Assembly: GCF_000981895.1 (NCBI RefSeq)
Contig: NZ_LATD01000186.1
Coordinates: forward strand, 1 to 35,299
DNA length: 35,299 nt
Source of the DNA: Streptomyces odonnellii
Lineage (GTDB): Bacteria; Actinomycetota; Actinomycetes; Streptomycetales; Streptomycetaceae
Direction of reading: 5' to 3'
Under the pieces are notes generated by a model, which worked only from the letters and a program-made list of their open reading frames with translations, was not told the origin of the DNA and did no database searches. A program made the position numbers and the translations under genes. Below are positions 15,587-22,713 of the stretch, piece after piece (position 1 is the first letter of the stretch; each line of letters starts with the position of its first letter).

Positions 15587-16059
15587 CCTTCGATGAACTG
15601 GTAGTCGCTGACGATGCGGCCCTCGGCGTCGAGAACGAGGATCTCCAGCCCCACGCCCACGGCCTCACCACCGTCCCGGGGCGCCATCTCCCAGTTGAAC
15701 TTGACGATGTCGTGGAGCCGGTCGGCGTTGCCCCGTGACCGGAAGACGAAGGTGCCCGGCGCGACGAACTCCTCGTACGCACGCGTCACCCGGAACTCCA
15801 GCGCCTCGTGTCCGCGCGCCTCCAGAACGAGTCGGTCGAAGCCCAGCCCTTGAGCGGTCCGCAGAACCTCCTTGGGAGGCTGCAGCACATGGACCGCGTT
15901 GGCGCACCACAGCTCGTGAATCGCGGCGCGGCGGCGCTCTGTGTCGGGCTCGTTCCACATGGCAACGTAGCGGTCGGTGAGATTGCGTATGTCGGTGCTG
16001 GTGCTGGTGCTGGTGCTGGTGCTGGTGCTGGTGCTGGTGTCGGTGACGGTGTGGGCCAT
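15583..16059 (-). CDS. SnoaL/NTF2-like protein with N-terminal Thr-Ser repeat
   Basis: A 158-residue protein of the SnoaL-like cone fold (NTF2 superfamily): RNLTDRYVAMWNEPD, AIHELWCANAVHV, GHEALEFRVTRAYEEFV, FVFRSRGNADRLHDIVKFNW and GRIVSDYQFIEG. These often act as small isomerases, cyclases or binding proteins. The N-terminus is odd: residues about 8-22 are alternating Thr-Ser encoded by a hexanucleotide microsatellite. GAGGATC precedes ATG 16059. It is translationally coupled to the MDR oxidoreductase and divergent from the XRE regulator that probably controls both. Confidence 0.82.
   Translation of the reverse strand: MAHTVTDTSTSTSTSTSTSTSTDIRNLTDRYVAMWNEPDTERRRAAIHELWCANAVHVLQPPKEVLRTAQGLGFDRLVLEARGHEALEFRVTRAYEEFVAPGTFVFRSRGNADRLHDIVKFNWEMAPRDGGEAVGVGLEILVLDAEGRIVSDYQFIEG
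15995..16036. repeat. Hexanucleotide tandem repeat (GTGCTG)x7
   Basis: Seven perfect copies of GTGCTG on the plus strand, encoding Thr-Ser pairs in the SnoaL-like protein on the minus strand, with degenerate copies at each end. The six-base unit keeps the frame whatever the copy number, so length variation would alter only the linker. Confidence 0.95.
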
Positions 16060-16180
16060 GATCGATCCTCGGTTGGAAACGGTCGGCGTACGGCAACGAC
16101 CGTGCTGCGCCGGCCGCCGCGCGGCAATTCCTCGCGGGGAATCGCCGATCAGCAGGCGAGCGGGTTACACAAGAGGGGTG

Positions 16181-16981
16181 ATGAGCGAATCGACCACAGG
16201 CGGCGGACTAGGCAGCGCGTTGCGTGAGTGGCGCACCCGCCGACGCGTCAGCCAGCTCGAACTGGCCATGCGCGCGGGATCCACACAGCGGCATGTCAGC
16301 TTCATCGAGAGCGGACGGTCGATGCCCGGCCGATCGATGATCATTCGGCTGGCGGAATCCCTGGAGGTGCCGATCCGCGAGCGCAACGAACTGCTCCTCG
16401 CGGCCGGATTCGCACCGGCCTACCCGCAGACCCGCCTGGACGACCCCCAGCTCGAACCGATTCGCACCGCCCTCGAACGGATCCTGCACGGTCATCTGCC
16501 GTACCCGGCGGTGGTCGTCAACCGTTACGGTGACCTCGTCTCGGCCAATGCCGCCTTCCACGCGCTCACCGCCGGCGTGGCCCCGCGTCTGCTCGCACCG
16601 CCGGTGAGCGTTCCCCGGGTGCTGCTGCATCCGCAGGGTCTTGCGGCACGCATCGTCAACCTCGACGAGTGGGCGTGGCACATCATCGACAGCGTCCAGG
16701 TCGAGAACGCGCGGAACCCCGACGAGCAGCTCCAACACCTGGTCGGCGAACTCATCGACCTGGCACCACCACGGCCGCGCGAGTCACCGCACCACCTCGG
16801 CTTCGCCGTACCGCTGCGCCTTCGGACAGAAGGTCCGGACGACGACCGGGAGCTGACGCTCATCACCACGCTCACCCACTTCGGTACCGCCATCGACGTC
16901 ACCGTCGCCGAACTACGACTTGAGGCATTCCTGCCGGCCGACGAAGCGACGAGTTTGATGCTGGCCGAAGCGTTGCGGTGA
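16181..16981 (+). CDS. XRE-family regulator with MmyB-like ligand domain
   Basis: A 266-residue regulator. The N-terminal helix-turn-helix covers about residues 9-65 (LGSALREWRTRRRVSQLELA, then TQRHVSFIESGRSMPGRSMI). The C-terminal domain has the MmyB-like PAS features: PAVVVNRYGDLVSANAAFHA and a terminal LTHFGTAIDVTVAELRLEAF. Proteins of this type bind a fatty-acyl or other small ligand and often repress a divergent oxidoreductase. ATG 16181 follows GAGGGGTG. The 121-bp gap to the divergent SnoaL-like start would hold the shared promoter and operator; no clear palindrome was seen. Confidence 0.88.
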   Translation: MSESTTGGGLGSALREWRTRRRVSQLELAMRAGSTQRHVSFIESGRSMPGRSMIIRLAESLEVPIRERNELLLAAGFAPAYPQTRLDDPQLEPIRTALERILHGHLPYPAVVVNRYGDLVSANAAFHALTAGVAPRLLAPPVSVPRVLLHPQGLAARIVNLDEWAWHIIDSVQVENARNPDEQLQHLVGELIDLAPPRPRESPHHLGFAVPLRLRTEGPDDDRELTLITTLTHFGTAIDVTVAELRLEAFLPADEATSLMLAEALR

Positions 16982-17143
16982 ACGGGCCGAGAGCCCGGGG
17001 CGGGAGCACGTTCCGGGAGCACGTTCCTGGCGATGCGGGCGACGTGGTGATGCGGTGATGCAGATGATGTGGGCGTTCGAGTGGCCGAGGGTCAGTTCGT
17101 ACGAGGACGGTCCGCGACGGGCATCGCATGTTTCACTGTCGGA

Positions 17144-17719
17144 GTGCCTGAGGAACGGGAAATATTGTCATTCGAATCCGCTGATGCCTTCGAGACCTGG
17201 CTCGCCGGACACCACGACTCCTGCCCTGGGATCTGGTTGAAGTTGCGGAAGAAGGACCCCGGGGTGGTGGCGCTCGACTACGCCCAGGCCTTGGACGTGG
17301 CCCTCTGCTACGGCTGGATCGACGGGCAGAAGGCCAAGCTCGATGACAGGTTCTGGTTGCAGCGGTTCACCCCGCGGCGGGCCGGGAGCAGGTGGTCCAA
17401 GGTCAACAGGGAAAAGGTCGCGGCCTTGTCCGAGCAGGGCAGGATGCGTCCGGCGGGCTTGGCCGAGGTGGAGCGCGCCAAGTCGGACGGTCGCTGGGAG
17501 GCGGCGTACGACGGTATGAAGGCCGCCGGCGTCCCCGATGATCTGACCGCGGCTCTGGCGGAGACCCCGGCGGCTGCCGAGTTCTTCGAGACGCTCGATC
17601 GCCGGAACCGGTACGCGATCCTCTACCGGATCCAGGACGCCAAGAAGGCGGACACCAGGGCCCGGCGGATCGAGAAGTTCGTGGCGATGCTGGCGGAGAA
17701 GAAGAAGCTCCATCCCTGA
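17144..17719 (+). CDS. YdeI/OmpD-associated family protein
   Basis: A 191-residue member of the YdeI (bacteriocin-protection) family: [66 protein letters not shown] and a basic C-terminus with [14 protein letters not shown]. These motifs are diagnostic; the molecular function is not established. The start is uncertain: GTG 17144 fits family length, whereas in-frame GTG at 17069 adds about 25 residues without family resemblance or a ribosome site. Upstream lies a 13-bp direct repeat, GGGAGCACGTTCC twice at about 17001-17027. Confidence 0.82.
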   Translation: MPEEREILSFESADAFETWLAGHHDSCPGIWLKLRKKDPGVVALDYAQALDVALCYGWIDGQKAKLDDRFWLQRFTPRRAGSRWSKVNREKVAALSEQGRMRPAGLAEVERAKSDGRWEAAYDGMKAAGVPDDLTAALAETPAAAEFFETLDRRNRYAILYRIQDAKKADTRARRIEKFVAMLAEKKKLHP

Positions 17720-17805
17720 GCCCGAGACCTCGACGACCCGGCCGTCGGCGGTCCCTGTTCGGGGGACGCCCGCCCTCCATCGCGGACACCAACCGAGTCC
17801 CAGTT

Positions 17806-18238
17806 CCTGAGGGACTCCTGGTCCAGCCACTGGAAGTCGTTGACACAGCGCAGCACCGCGCGCTCCTTGGCGACCTCCGCCAGTAACGTGAGCGTCGCCA
17901 GCCCGACCAGGAGCCGATCGGCTGGCTCGCTGTCGGACAGCCGCACGCCACTCGGAGTGCCTGATGCTGTGCTGCGGACAGCCCGCAGGCCTCCTTCAGA
18001 TCACCGAGCGCGCGGATACGAGCATCCGGTGCAGCCCGGCAAAGGCGAACCCGGCCTCCTCCTCCACCACACCGGCCAAGCGCAGCACCAGCAGGTCAGC
18101 CGCCTCGGAGGCCGCGTAGTCGAGCAGCACGCACTTGCCGATACCCGGGTCCCCCCGCAGTACTGCGACCCTGCTCATGCCGTCGCGCAGCAGCCCCATC
18201 ACGTGGTCGATCAGACAGTTTCGTCGGCCGGCTGCCGG
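17806..18238 (-). pseudogene. Decayed LuxR/LAL-type regulator fragment
   Basis: Pieces of the ATPase domain of a large LAL regulator are spread over two or three frames. They are GRRNCLIDHVMGLLRDGMSR, VLRGDPGIGKCVLLDYAA (Walker A, with Cys where Thr/Ser is usual), FAFAGLHRML, then after frameshifts [20 protein letters not shown] and [12 protein letters not shown] (Walker B region). The start, the central TPR region and the C-terminal LuxR helix-turn-helix are all absent. It abuts the ArsR fragment stop at 18239. There is no reason to think it regulates the toy-like operon 11 kb away. Confidence 0.65.
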
Positions 18239-18577
18239 TCAGTCGGCGGGCAGGCCGAACCAGCGGAGGAGTACGGGTCGTGCGTCGTCGGGAGCGTCTT
18301 CGGGGCCTCGGGCGTAGCGCGCGAGCAGGGCCAGATAGTCGTCATGGAATGCGTCCAGCTCACCCTTCGTGAGGTGGATGAGGCTGCGTGAACCCCGCAT
18401 CCAGCCTTCGGACTCCGCCTCTTCGGCGGTGAACTGCCGGGCGAGCGCGACGTCTTCCTCCATCCTCATCCGGTCCAGCTCGGCCGACACGGCGCGCTCG
18501 GCCTCCGTCAGCTCACCCTGCGGCGGTCTGCGCACGTCGAGGCCACGCACGCCGCGCCACCAGCGCTCACGTGCCCG
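18239..18577 (-). pseudogene. ArsR-family regulator, 5'-truncated
   Basis: The frame encodes about 110 residues resembling the C-terminal part of actinobacterial ArsR-type winged-helix regulators: RERWWRGVRGLDVRRPP, then EEDVALARQFTAEEAESEGW, HLTKGELDAFHDDYLALLAR and the typical tail RPVLLRWFGLPAD. The N-terminal helix-turn-helix is missing, and the frame runs straight into the truncated redoxin on the other strand. A GTG at 18550 could start a 103-residue product, but this would lack DNA binding. The family assignment is moderately sure; the truncation is clear if it is right. Confidence 0.55.
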
Positions 18578-18981
18578 CCACCGTGCTGTTCACCTATCCC
18601 GGCACGGGAATCGCATGGGGTCCGATCCCCGGAGCCGCGGGCTGCGCGCTGCAGAACCGGCTCTTCCGGGACGCCTGGCCCGACTTTCGCCGGGCGGGTG
18701 TGGACGTGCGCGGCGTCAGCACTCAACTCGCTTACGAGCAGACGGAGTTCGCTCGGGCCGAGGAGATCCCGTACCCACTCCTCTCCGACGCCGCCCACCA
18801 ACTGACCGCGGCCCTGCGGCTGCCGGTCTTCCGGGGCGCCGGCCGGCTGCGCCACAAGCGCCTGATCCTGGTCGTCGACGCCGAACGGACCGTGCGGCAC
18901 ACGTTGTTCCCGGTCGAAGACATCCCGCACGCGGTCGCCGAGAGCCTGCGGCTGGCCGCAGACTGCGCCCGGAGGGCGTGA
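18571..18981 (+). pseudogene. AhpC/TSA-type redoxin, N-terminally truncated
   Basis: The frame begins at GTG with VLFTYPGTGIAWGPIPGAAG, which in relatives is about residue 30, after the PAPDFxLPD opening and first strand. The rest is normal: LFRDAWPDFRRAGVDVRGVS, EEIPYPLLSDA and KRLILVVDAERTVRHTLFP, with the thiol Cys in AAGCALQ retained. The missing N-terminal strand is part of the thioredoxin fold, so activity is doubtful. No ribosome site precedes the GTG. It is joined head-to-head to an equally truncated ArsR gene, which points to one deletion that removed both 5' ends and their shared promoter. Confidence 0.65.
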
Positions 18982-19340
18982 GTTCGCCGAAGTACGCAGC
19001 CCTGTCCGTAAGCGGTCGTGGCGGAGGTATTCCACTTGTGCGCCATGTCCCTGTCGACCGCCAGTGAAGACGGCGGTCCGGACGCCCTGGTACTCATCCT
19101 CACGGGACGGCCCCGGTCGGCAGTTCGCTGTGCACGCCGTCAGCCACAAAGACCGTCGGCTGACCCGCCGGCCATATGCCGCTCTCACCCTCCAGGCCTC
19201 GTCCTTCGGAATCGCCGAGCTGTCATCCCCACGCGTTTGGGGGGTGGGGGTCGGCACCGCTGCCGAGCAGACCATGACACGCCTGTCCCCTTACGTGCAC
19301 AGGGGTGGTCTCGGTCTGCGGTTATCCCTTATACGCGTAT
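18982..19340. other. No recognisable gene
   Basis: Reading frames cross this stretch on both strands but none has family motifs, a ribosome site or convincing composition. It separates the redoxin from the end region of the IS605-type element and is probably decayed sequence. Confidence 0.35.
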
Positions 19341-19362
19341 GTTCTCTGTTGAGCGTGCGGAT

Positions 19363-19396
19363 GGGGATGCCCGGACCTTACGTTCCGGGGGTGCCC
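19363..19396. mobile_element. IS200/IS605-type end hairpin, putative right end and guide-RNA 3' region
   Basis: An imperfect 13-bp palindrome with an 8-base loop lies just at and beyond the TnpB stop. Short imperfect hairpins of this kind mark the ends of IS200/IS605 elements, and the overlapping transcript from the end of tnpB is the reRNA/omegaRNA scaffold in active systems. The exact boundary and the target tetranucleotide could not be fixed, and the partner TnpA gene is absent. Confidence 0.4.
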
Positions 19397-20706
19397 GTCT
19401 GACCCCTGCGCGGTGGCCGGGTGCGGGCTTCTCGCTTCATCGGGGACTGCCCGCCACGCCGGAGCGTGGCAGGGCTTATGTTCCCTCCGCGATCGTTTTG
19501 AGGCTCCCCGCCACCCGGGGCGCCTGTCAGATGCTGCGCGGCGATCGCGGCCAGGACACGGGCCGTGTTGAGCCGCCGGTCAAGGCGGGTACCGCAGGCC
19601 GCGCAGCGGAACTGGTCCTGCGTGGGCCGGAGCGGCGTGGTTTTTACCGTTCCGCACGCGGAGCACTGCCGTCCGGTGGGTGCGTGCCGGCCGGTGGTCA
19701 CGACGGTCGCTCCGTACCAGGCCGCTTTGGCCTGGAGCTGCCAGCGGGCGGCTCCGATGGCGGTGTCGGCCAGAGCCCGGTTGCGTGCGCTGCGGACCTT
19801 CGCCGGGAGGTGAGGGGATCCGTGCTGTGCGGCCTGCTGAACGTCCCAGCCTTCGACCACGATGACAGAGTGGGCGTGGATCAGATTGGTGGTGGTCTTG
19901 GCGACGAAGTCCGCCCGCAGATTTCGGACTCGGGCGTGGATGCGGCCCACACGTCGGGCGGTCCTGGCCCGGCGGACCGATCCCATTTCGGAGCGGGCGA
20001 GGGCCTGCTGCGCCTTCTTCAACCGCAGCAGGTGTGCTTCGAGACCGCGGGGGTTGGGGATGGTGCTGCCGGTGGAGAGGGTGGCGATGTCTCGGACACC
20101 GAAGTCGATGCCGAGCGGGCCACCGTCGCGCTGGCGGGCCGAAGGGGCGGTACGGATCTCACGCACGCGTGCGACGGTCAGAGACACGAACCAGCGGCCG
20201 GACGAGTCACGGGAGACGCTTGCGCGCACAATGCGGGCCGCTGGCACTGTGCCGGTCGCTTTGCAGGCCGAGCACTTGCCGGTACCTCCTACGGCAGCGG
20301 CAGCGGTACCTCCTGCGGCGGCGGCCGGGCCCCCGCCCGTCGCCTCGCAGGCGGGGCAGGGCACTTCGTTCTTACGAAGGAGACGGCCGATCTTACGAGT
20401 GGACTCAAAAGTCTTCACTGCGCCGATCTTGGGCAGTCTGATGTGTTTGGCGTCGATGATCTGCAGTTCCACGCGGTCCATGCCTTGCACAGGTCAAAGT
20501 GCTCAGGGACGCGGACAGCCGGTTTCTCGACACCTGCTGCCTTTTTCAACCGCGTAAGCGTCGAGCGACTCAGCGATACGAGCTACGCCCCAGTCATAGG
20601 CAAAGCGGGCGCCGCCCGCATGAGAGAGGAAAGCACACTCCTGCCTGGGGCTCGGCTCCAATGCGTACTTGTACGATTGCTGGACGACTCGACGTTCGAT
20701 CGGCAT
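19378..20706 (-). pseudogene. IS605-type TnpB, decayed
   Basis: An RNA-guided nuclease-type TnpB in pieces. The start at 20706 has a strong AGGAAGGAGG site and encodes QQSYKYALEPSPRQECAFLS and FAYDWGVARIAESLDAY. Near 20545 an extra A shifts the frame (AAGVEKPAVRVPEHFDLCKAW continues in another frame); the original frame stops at 20503-20505. After an apparent loss of about 60 residues it resumes as ELQIIDAKHIRLPKIG. RuvC Asp in LGIDFGVRD and Glu in IVVEGWD remain, but the third site reads DRRLNTAR instead of DRDLNAAR, so the last Asp is gone. An extra CPAC...CSAC pair sits in the OB-like region before RIVRASVSR. The normal C-terminal zinc ribbon CSAC...CAAC is present. Confidence 0.8.
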
Positions 20707-20955
20707 GAGGAACCTCCTTCCTCGCCCTGCCTTGCAGTTTCCCGTCTGAACAGTTGCTGTGCGAGAGGAATGCGCTCATCTCGTCGGCCGACCGGGAACA
20801 CCCACCGGCTGGGAAGCAGGCCACCTGTGGGCCGCCGGCCTCGGCGTACTCCTGCTGCCCCGGCCCAGGAGGCGTACGCGGCCAGAGGCAAGGACGCACG
20901 TCCTGCACGGAGTGTGGGCCGGGGCGGCGGTCACAGCGGACGAGGCGGGACTGCT
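20707..20955. other. Intergenic stretch between TnpB and the DUF4430 gene
   Basis: Apart from the TnpB ribosome site and probable left end of the element, no gene is recognised. A plus-strand frame encoding a hydrophobic LWAAGLGVLLL segment ends near 20959 but has no family match. Confidence 0.3.
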
Positions 20956-21444
20956 CTAGAAGGCGGTCCAGGTGAAGGCGACCTTGTCGCCGGCGTTCAG
21001 CTTGAACTGGCATCCGCCGACCGGTGTCGGGGTGCCGTTGACGGAGATGTTCCAGTAGGCGGAGCCACCGCCGCTGACGTCCTTGATGGAGTCGACCGAG
21101 AAGTCGTCGAACGACGCGTACCAGGCACCGTCCCAGGTGAAGTGCCACTTCCGTGCGGCATCGTCGAGAGCGGCTGTCGGCGTGGGAACGGCGCTGGGCT
21201 GAGCTCCGCCGTTGGTGCCGTCGCATCTGTGCGTACCACCGGTGACGGTGGTCACGTCGTGCCCCTGAGTCTTGATCCTGCCCTTGAAAAGGAGCCCGTC
21301 CGGTCCCTGCACGGTCAGGGCCACCTTGACCGGTGCGTTCGTCGAGGCCGTGCCGTGCGGATGGGCGACGGCGGGAGCGGAGGCGAGAGCCAGACTGAGG
21401 GCCGCGGTGGCCACGAGGGTACGGCGGGCGGATATCAGACGCAC
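20956..21444 (-). CDS. Secreted DUF4430 (transcobalamin-like) protein
   Basis: A 162-residue exported protein. The signal peptide is RRTLVATAALSLALASAPAV with likely cleavage after AVA. The mature part fits DUF4430, related to the C-terminal domain of transcobalamin and intrinsic factor: VKVALTVQGPDGLLFKGRI, then WHFTWDGAWYASFDDFSV and YWNISVNGTPTPVGGCQFKL, ending GDKVAFTWTAF. GGAAGG precedes GTG 21444. A cobalamin riboswitch lies upstream on the same strand, supporting a role in cobalamin (or related corrinoid) capture. The ECF transporter components expected alongside are absent; the IS605-type TnpB remnant lies just downstream. Confidence 0.78.
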   Translation of the reverse strand: MRLISARRTLVATAALSLALASAPAVAHPHGTASTNAPVKVALTVQGPDGLLFKGRIKTQGHDVTTVTGGTHRCDGTNGGAQPSAVPTPTAALDDAARKWHFTWDGAWYASFDDFSVDSIKDVSGGGSAYWNISVNGTPTPVGGCQFKLNAGDKVAFTWTAF

Positions 21445-21597
21445 AGGAGTGCCTTCCTGGTGTGGGACGTCTGCCGCCCTGACCGTAGCCGGACGTCTGC
21501 TGCCGCCGTCCGTCCGCGAACCGCGCGGCGGGGGCGCAGCCGACCGGGCTGCGGGCTTCACGCTGCAGACCATGACAGTGGGAAGCGGTGCACGTCA

Positions 21598-21684
21598 CGC
21601 GCTGGGTTCCCCGACTCGCGGCCCGAACGGGCCGCACACGGTTGCAGGTCAGCGCCGGATTCCCACCGGCTTCCCCCAGTCGCG
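21598..21684 (-). ncRNA. Cobalamin riboswitch upstream of DUF4430 gene
   Basis: On the minus strand the core reads GGGGAAGCCGGTGGGAATCC, then CTGACCTGCAACCGTG, an extended GCGGCCCGTTCGGGCCGC hairpin, and GAGTCGGGGAACC. These match the conserved B12-element blocks (GGTG..AATCC, CTGNCC.GCAACTGT, GAGTCGGGA). Arms CGCGACTGGG and CCCAGCGCG close the P1 helix. It is compact, without the larger peripheral domain. It lies 154 bases before the DUF4430 start; the intervening leader contains GC-rich inverted repeats near 21500-21545 that could form the expression platform. Confidence 0.85.
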
Positions 21685-21726
21685 CACGCATTCAGTTGTG
21701 GCTCCGAAGACCGAAGCCCTGGCATC

Positions 21727-22713
21727 CTACGGCCGGTTGACGCGGTACGACCAGAGCCCGACGCACAGTTGCGGCGACTGCGGGTCGCCGCGGTCCAGGG
21801 CCTGGGCGGCCTGCTGGACCAGGGCGCGGGCGGCGAGTTCGGTCGCCATGTCGGCGAGGCGGAACTGAAGGGCCTGTGCGTCGAGCAGCCGGTAACCGAA
21901 CGCCTCCCGGCCGGCGAGGTACGTGAGGCTCCGGTCCAGGGCGCTTCGCGCGCCGCCGAGGGAGCAGGCGGCGATACCGAGCCGTCCGCCGTTCAGGCCG
22001 CTCATGGCGATGCGGAAGCCGTCGCCTTCCCCGCCGAGGAGCCTGTCGGCGGGTACGCGGACCTCGTCCAGGACGACCTGGCGGGTGGGCTGGGCGTTCC
22101 AGCCCATCTTCTTCTCGTTCGGCCCGAACGAGAGGCCGGGATCGTCGCGTTCGATCACGAAGGCCGAGATGCCACGCGGTCCGTCCGCCCCGGTCCGCGC
22201 CATGACGATGTAGACCTCGGCGGCCCCCGCGCCGGAGATGAACTGCCTCACGCCGCTGAGGATGTAGTGGCCGCCGTCCCGGACAGCGCGGGTACGCAGG
22301 GCCGCGGCATCCGATCCGGCACCTGGTTCGGTGAGGCAGTAGCTCCCGAGGCTGTCCATGGCACACAGCCGGGGCAGCCACCGTGCGCGCTGCGCCTCAT
22401 CGCCGTACGTGTCGATCATCCAGGCGACCATGTTGTGGATGGAGAGATAGCCCGCGATGGAGGGACAGCCCGAGGCCAGGCTCTCGAAGACGAGGACCCC
22501 GTCGGCCCGCGTGAGGCCGCTGCCGCCGGCGTCCTCCCGTACGTATACGCCGCCGAGCCCGAGGCCGGCCGCCTTGCGCAGCACATCGAGGGGGAAGGGC
22601 TTGTCCTGGTCCCACCGGAGGCCGTGGGGGCTCAGGTGGTCCTGTGCGAAGTCCAGAGTGGTTTCGATGAGGGACCGCTGGTCCTCGGTGAGCGAGGTGG
22701 TCATGGTGCTCAT
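21727..22713 (-). CDS. Acyl-CoA dehydrogenase, C-terminally truncated
   Basis: A 328-residue flavoprotein dehydrogenase; relatives are about 380. Present are the N-terminal helical domain, the FAD-contact motif YCLTEPGAGSDAAAL, RQFISGAGAAEVYIVMAR and KKMGWNAQPTRQVVLDEVRV. After ALDRGDPQSPQLC the frame turns into unrelated sequence and stops. The missing end normally holds the LHGGYGYL and EGTNEI blocks with the catalytic Glu, so activity should be lost. Start overlaps the mmsA stop as ATGA, a coupled pair suggestive of valine catabolism (isobutyryl-CoA dehydrogenase). The truncation point lies 40-60 bp from the B12 riboswitch, indicating a deletion junction. Confidence 0.85.
   Translation of the reverse strand: MSTMTTSLTEDQRSLIETTLDFAQDHLSPHGLRWDQDKPFPLDVLRKAAGLGLGGVYVREDAGGSGLTRADGVLVFESLASGCPSIAGYLSIHNMVAWMIDTYGDEAQRARWLPRLCAMDSLGSYCLTEPGAGSDAAALRTRAVRDGGHYILSGVRQFISGAGAAEVYIVMARTGADGPRGISAFVIERDDPGLSFGPNEKKMGWNAQPTRQVVLDEVRVPADRLLGGEGDGFRIAMSGLNGGRLGIAACSLGGARSALDRSLTYLAGREAFGYRLLDAQALQFRLADMATELAARALVQQAAQALDRGDPQSPQLCVGLWSYRVNRP

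Noticed and set aside
15995..16036. CRISPR-like or minisatellite array
   Set aside because: It is a simple six-base microsatellite inside a coding region with no spacers; no CRISPR array occurs in the window.
19378..20490. Domesticated nuclease-dead TnpB repressor
   Set aside because: The DNA- and RNA-binding N-terminal part is separated by a stop and an internal deletion, so an intact RNA-guided repressor is not encoded.
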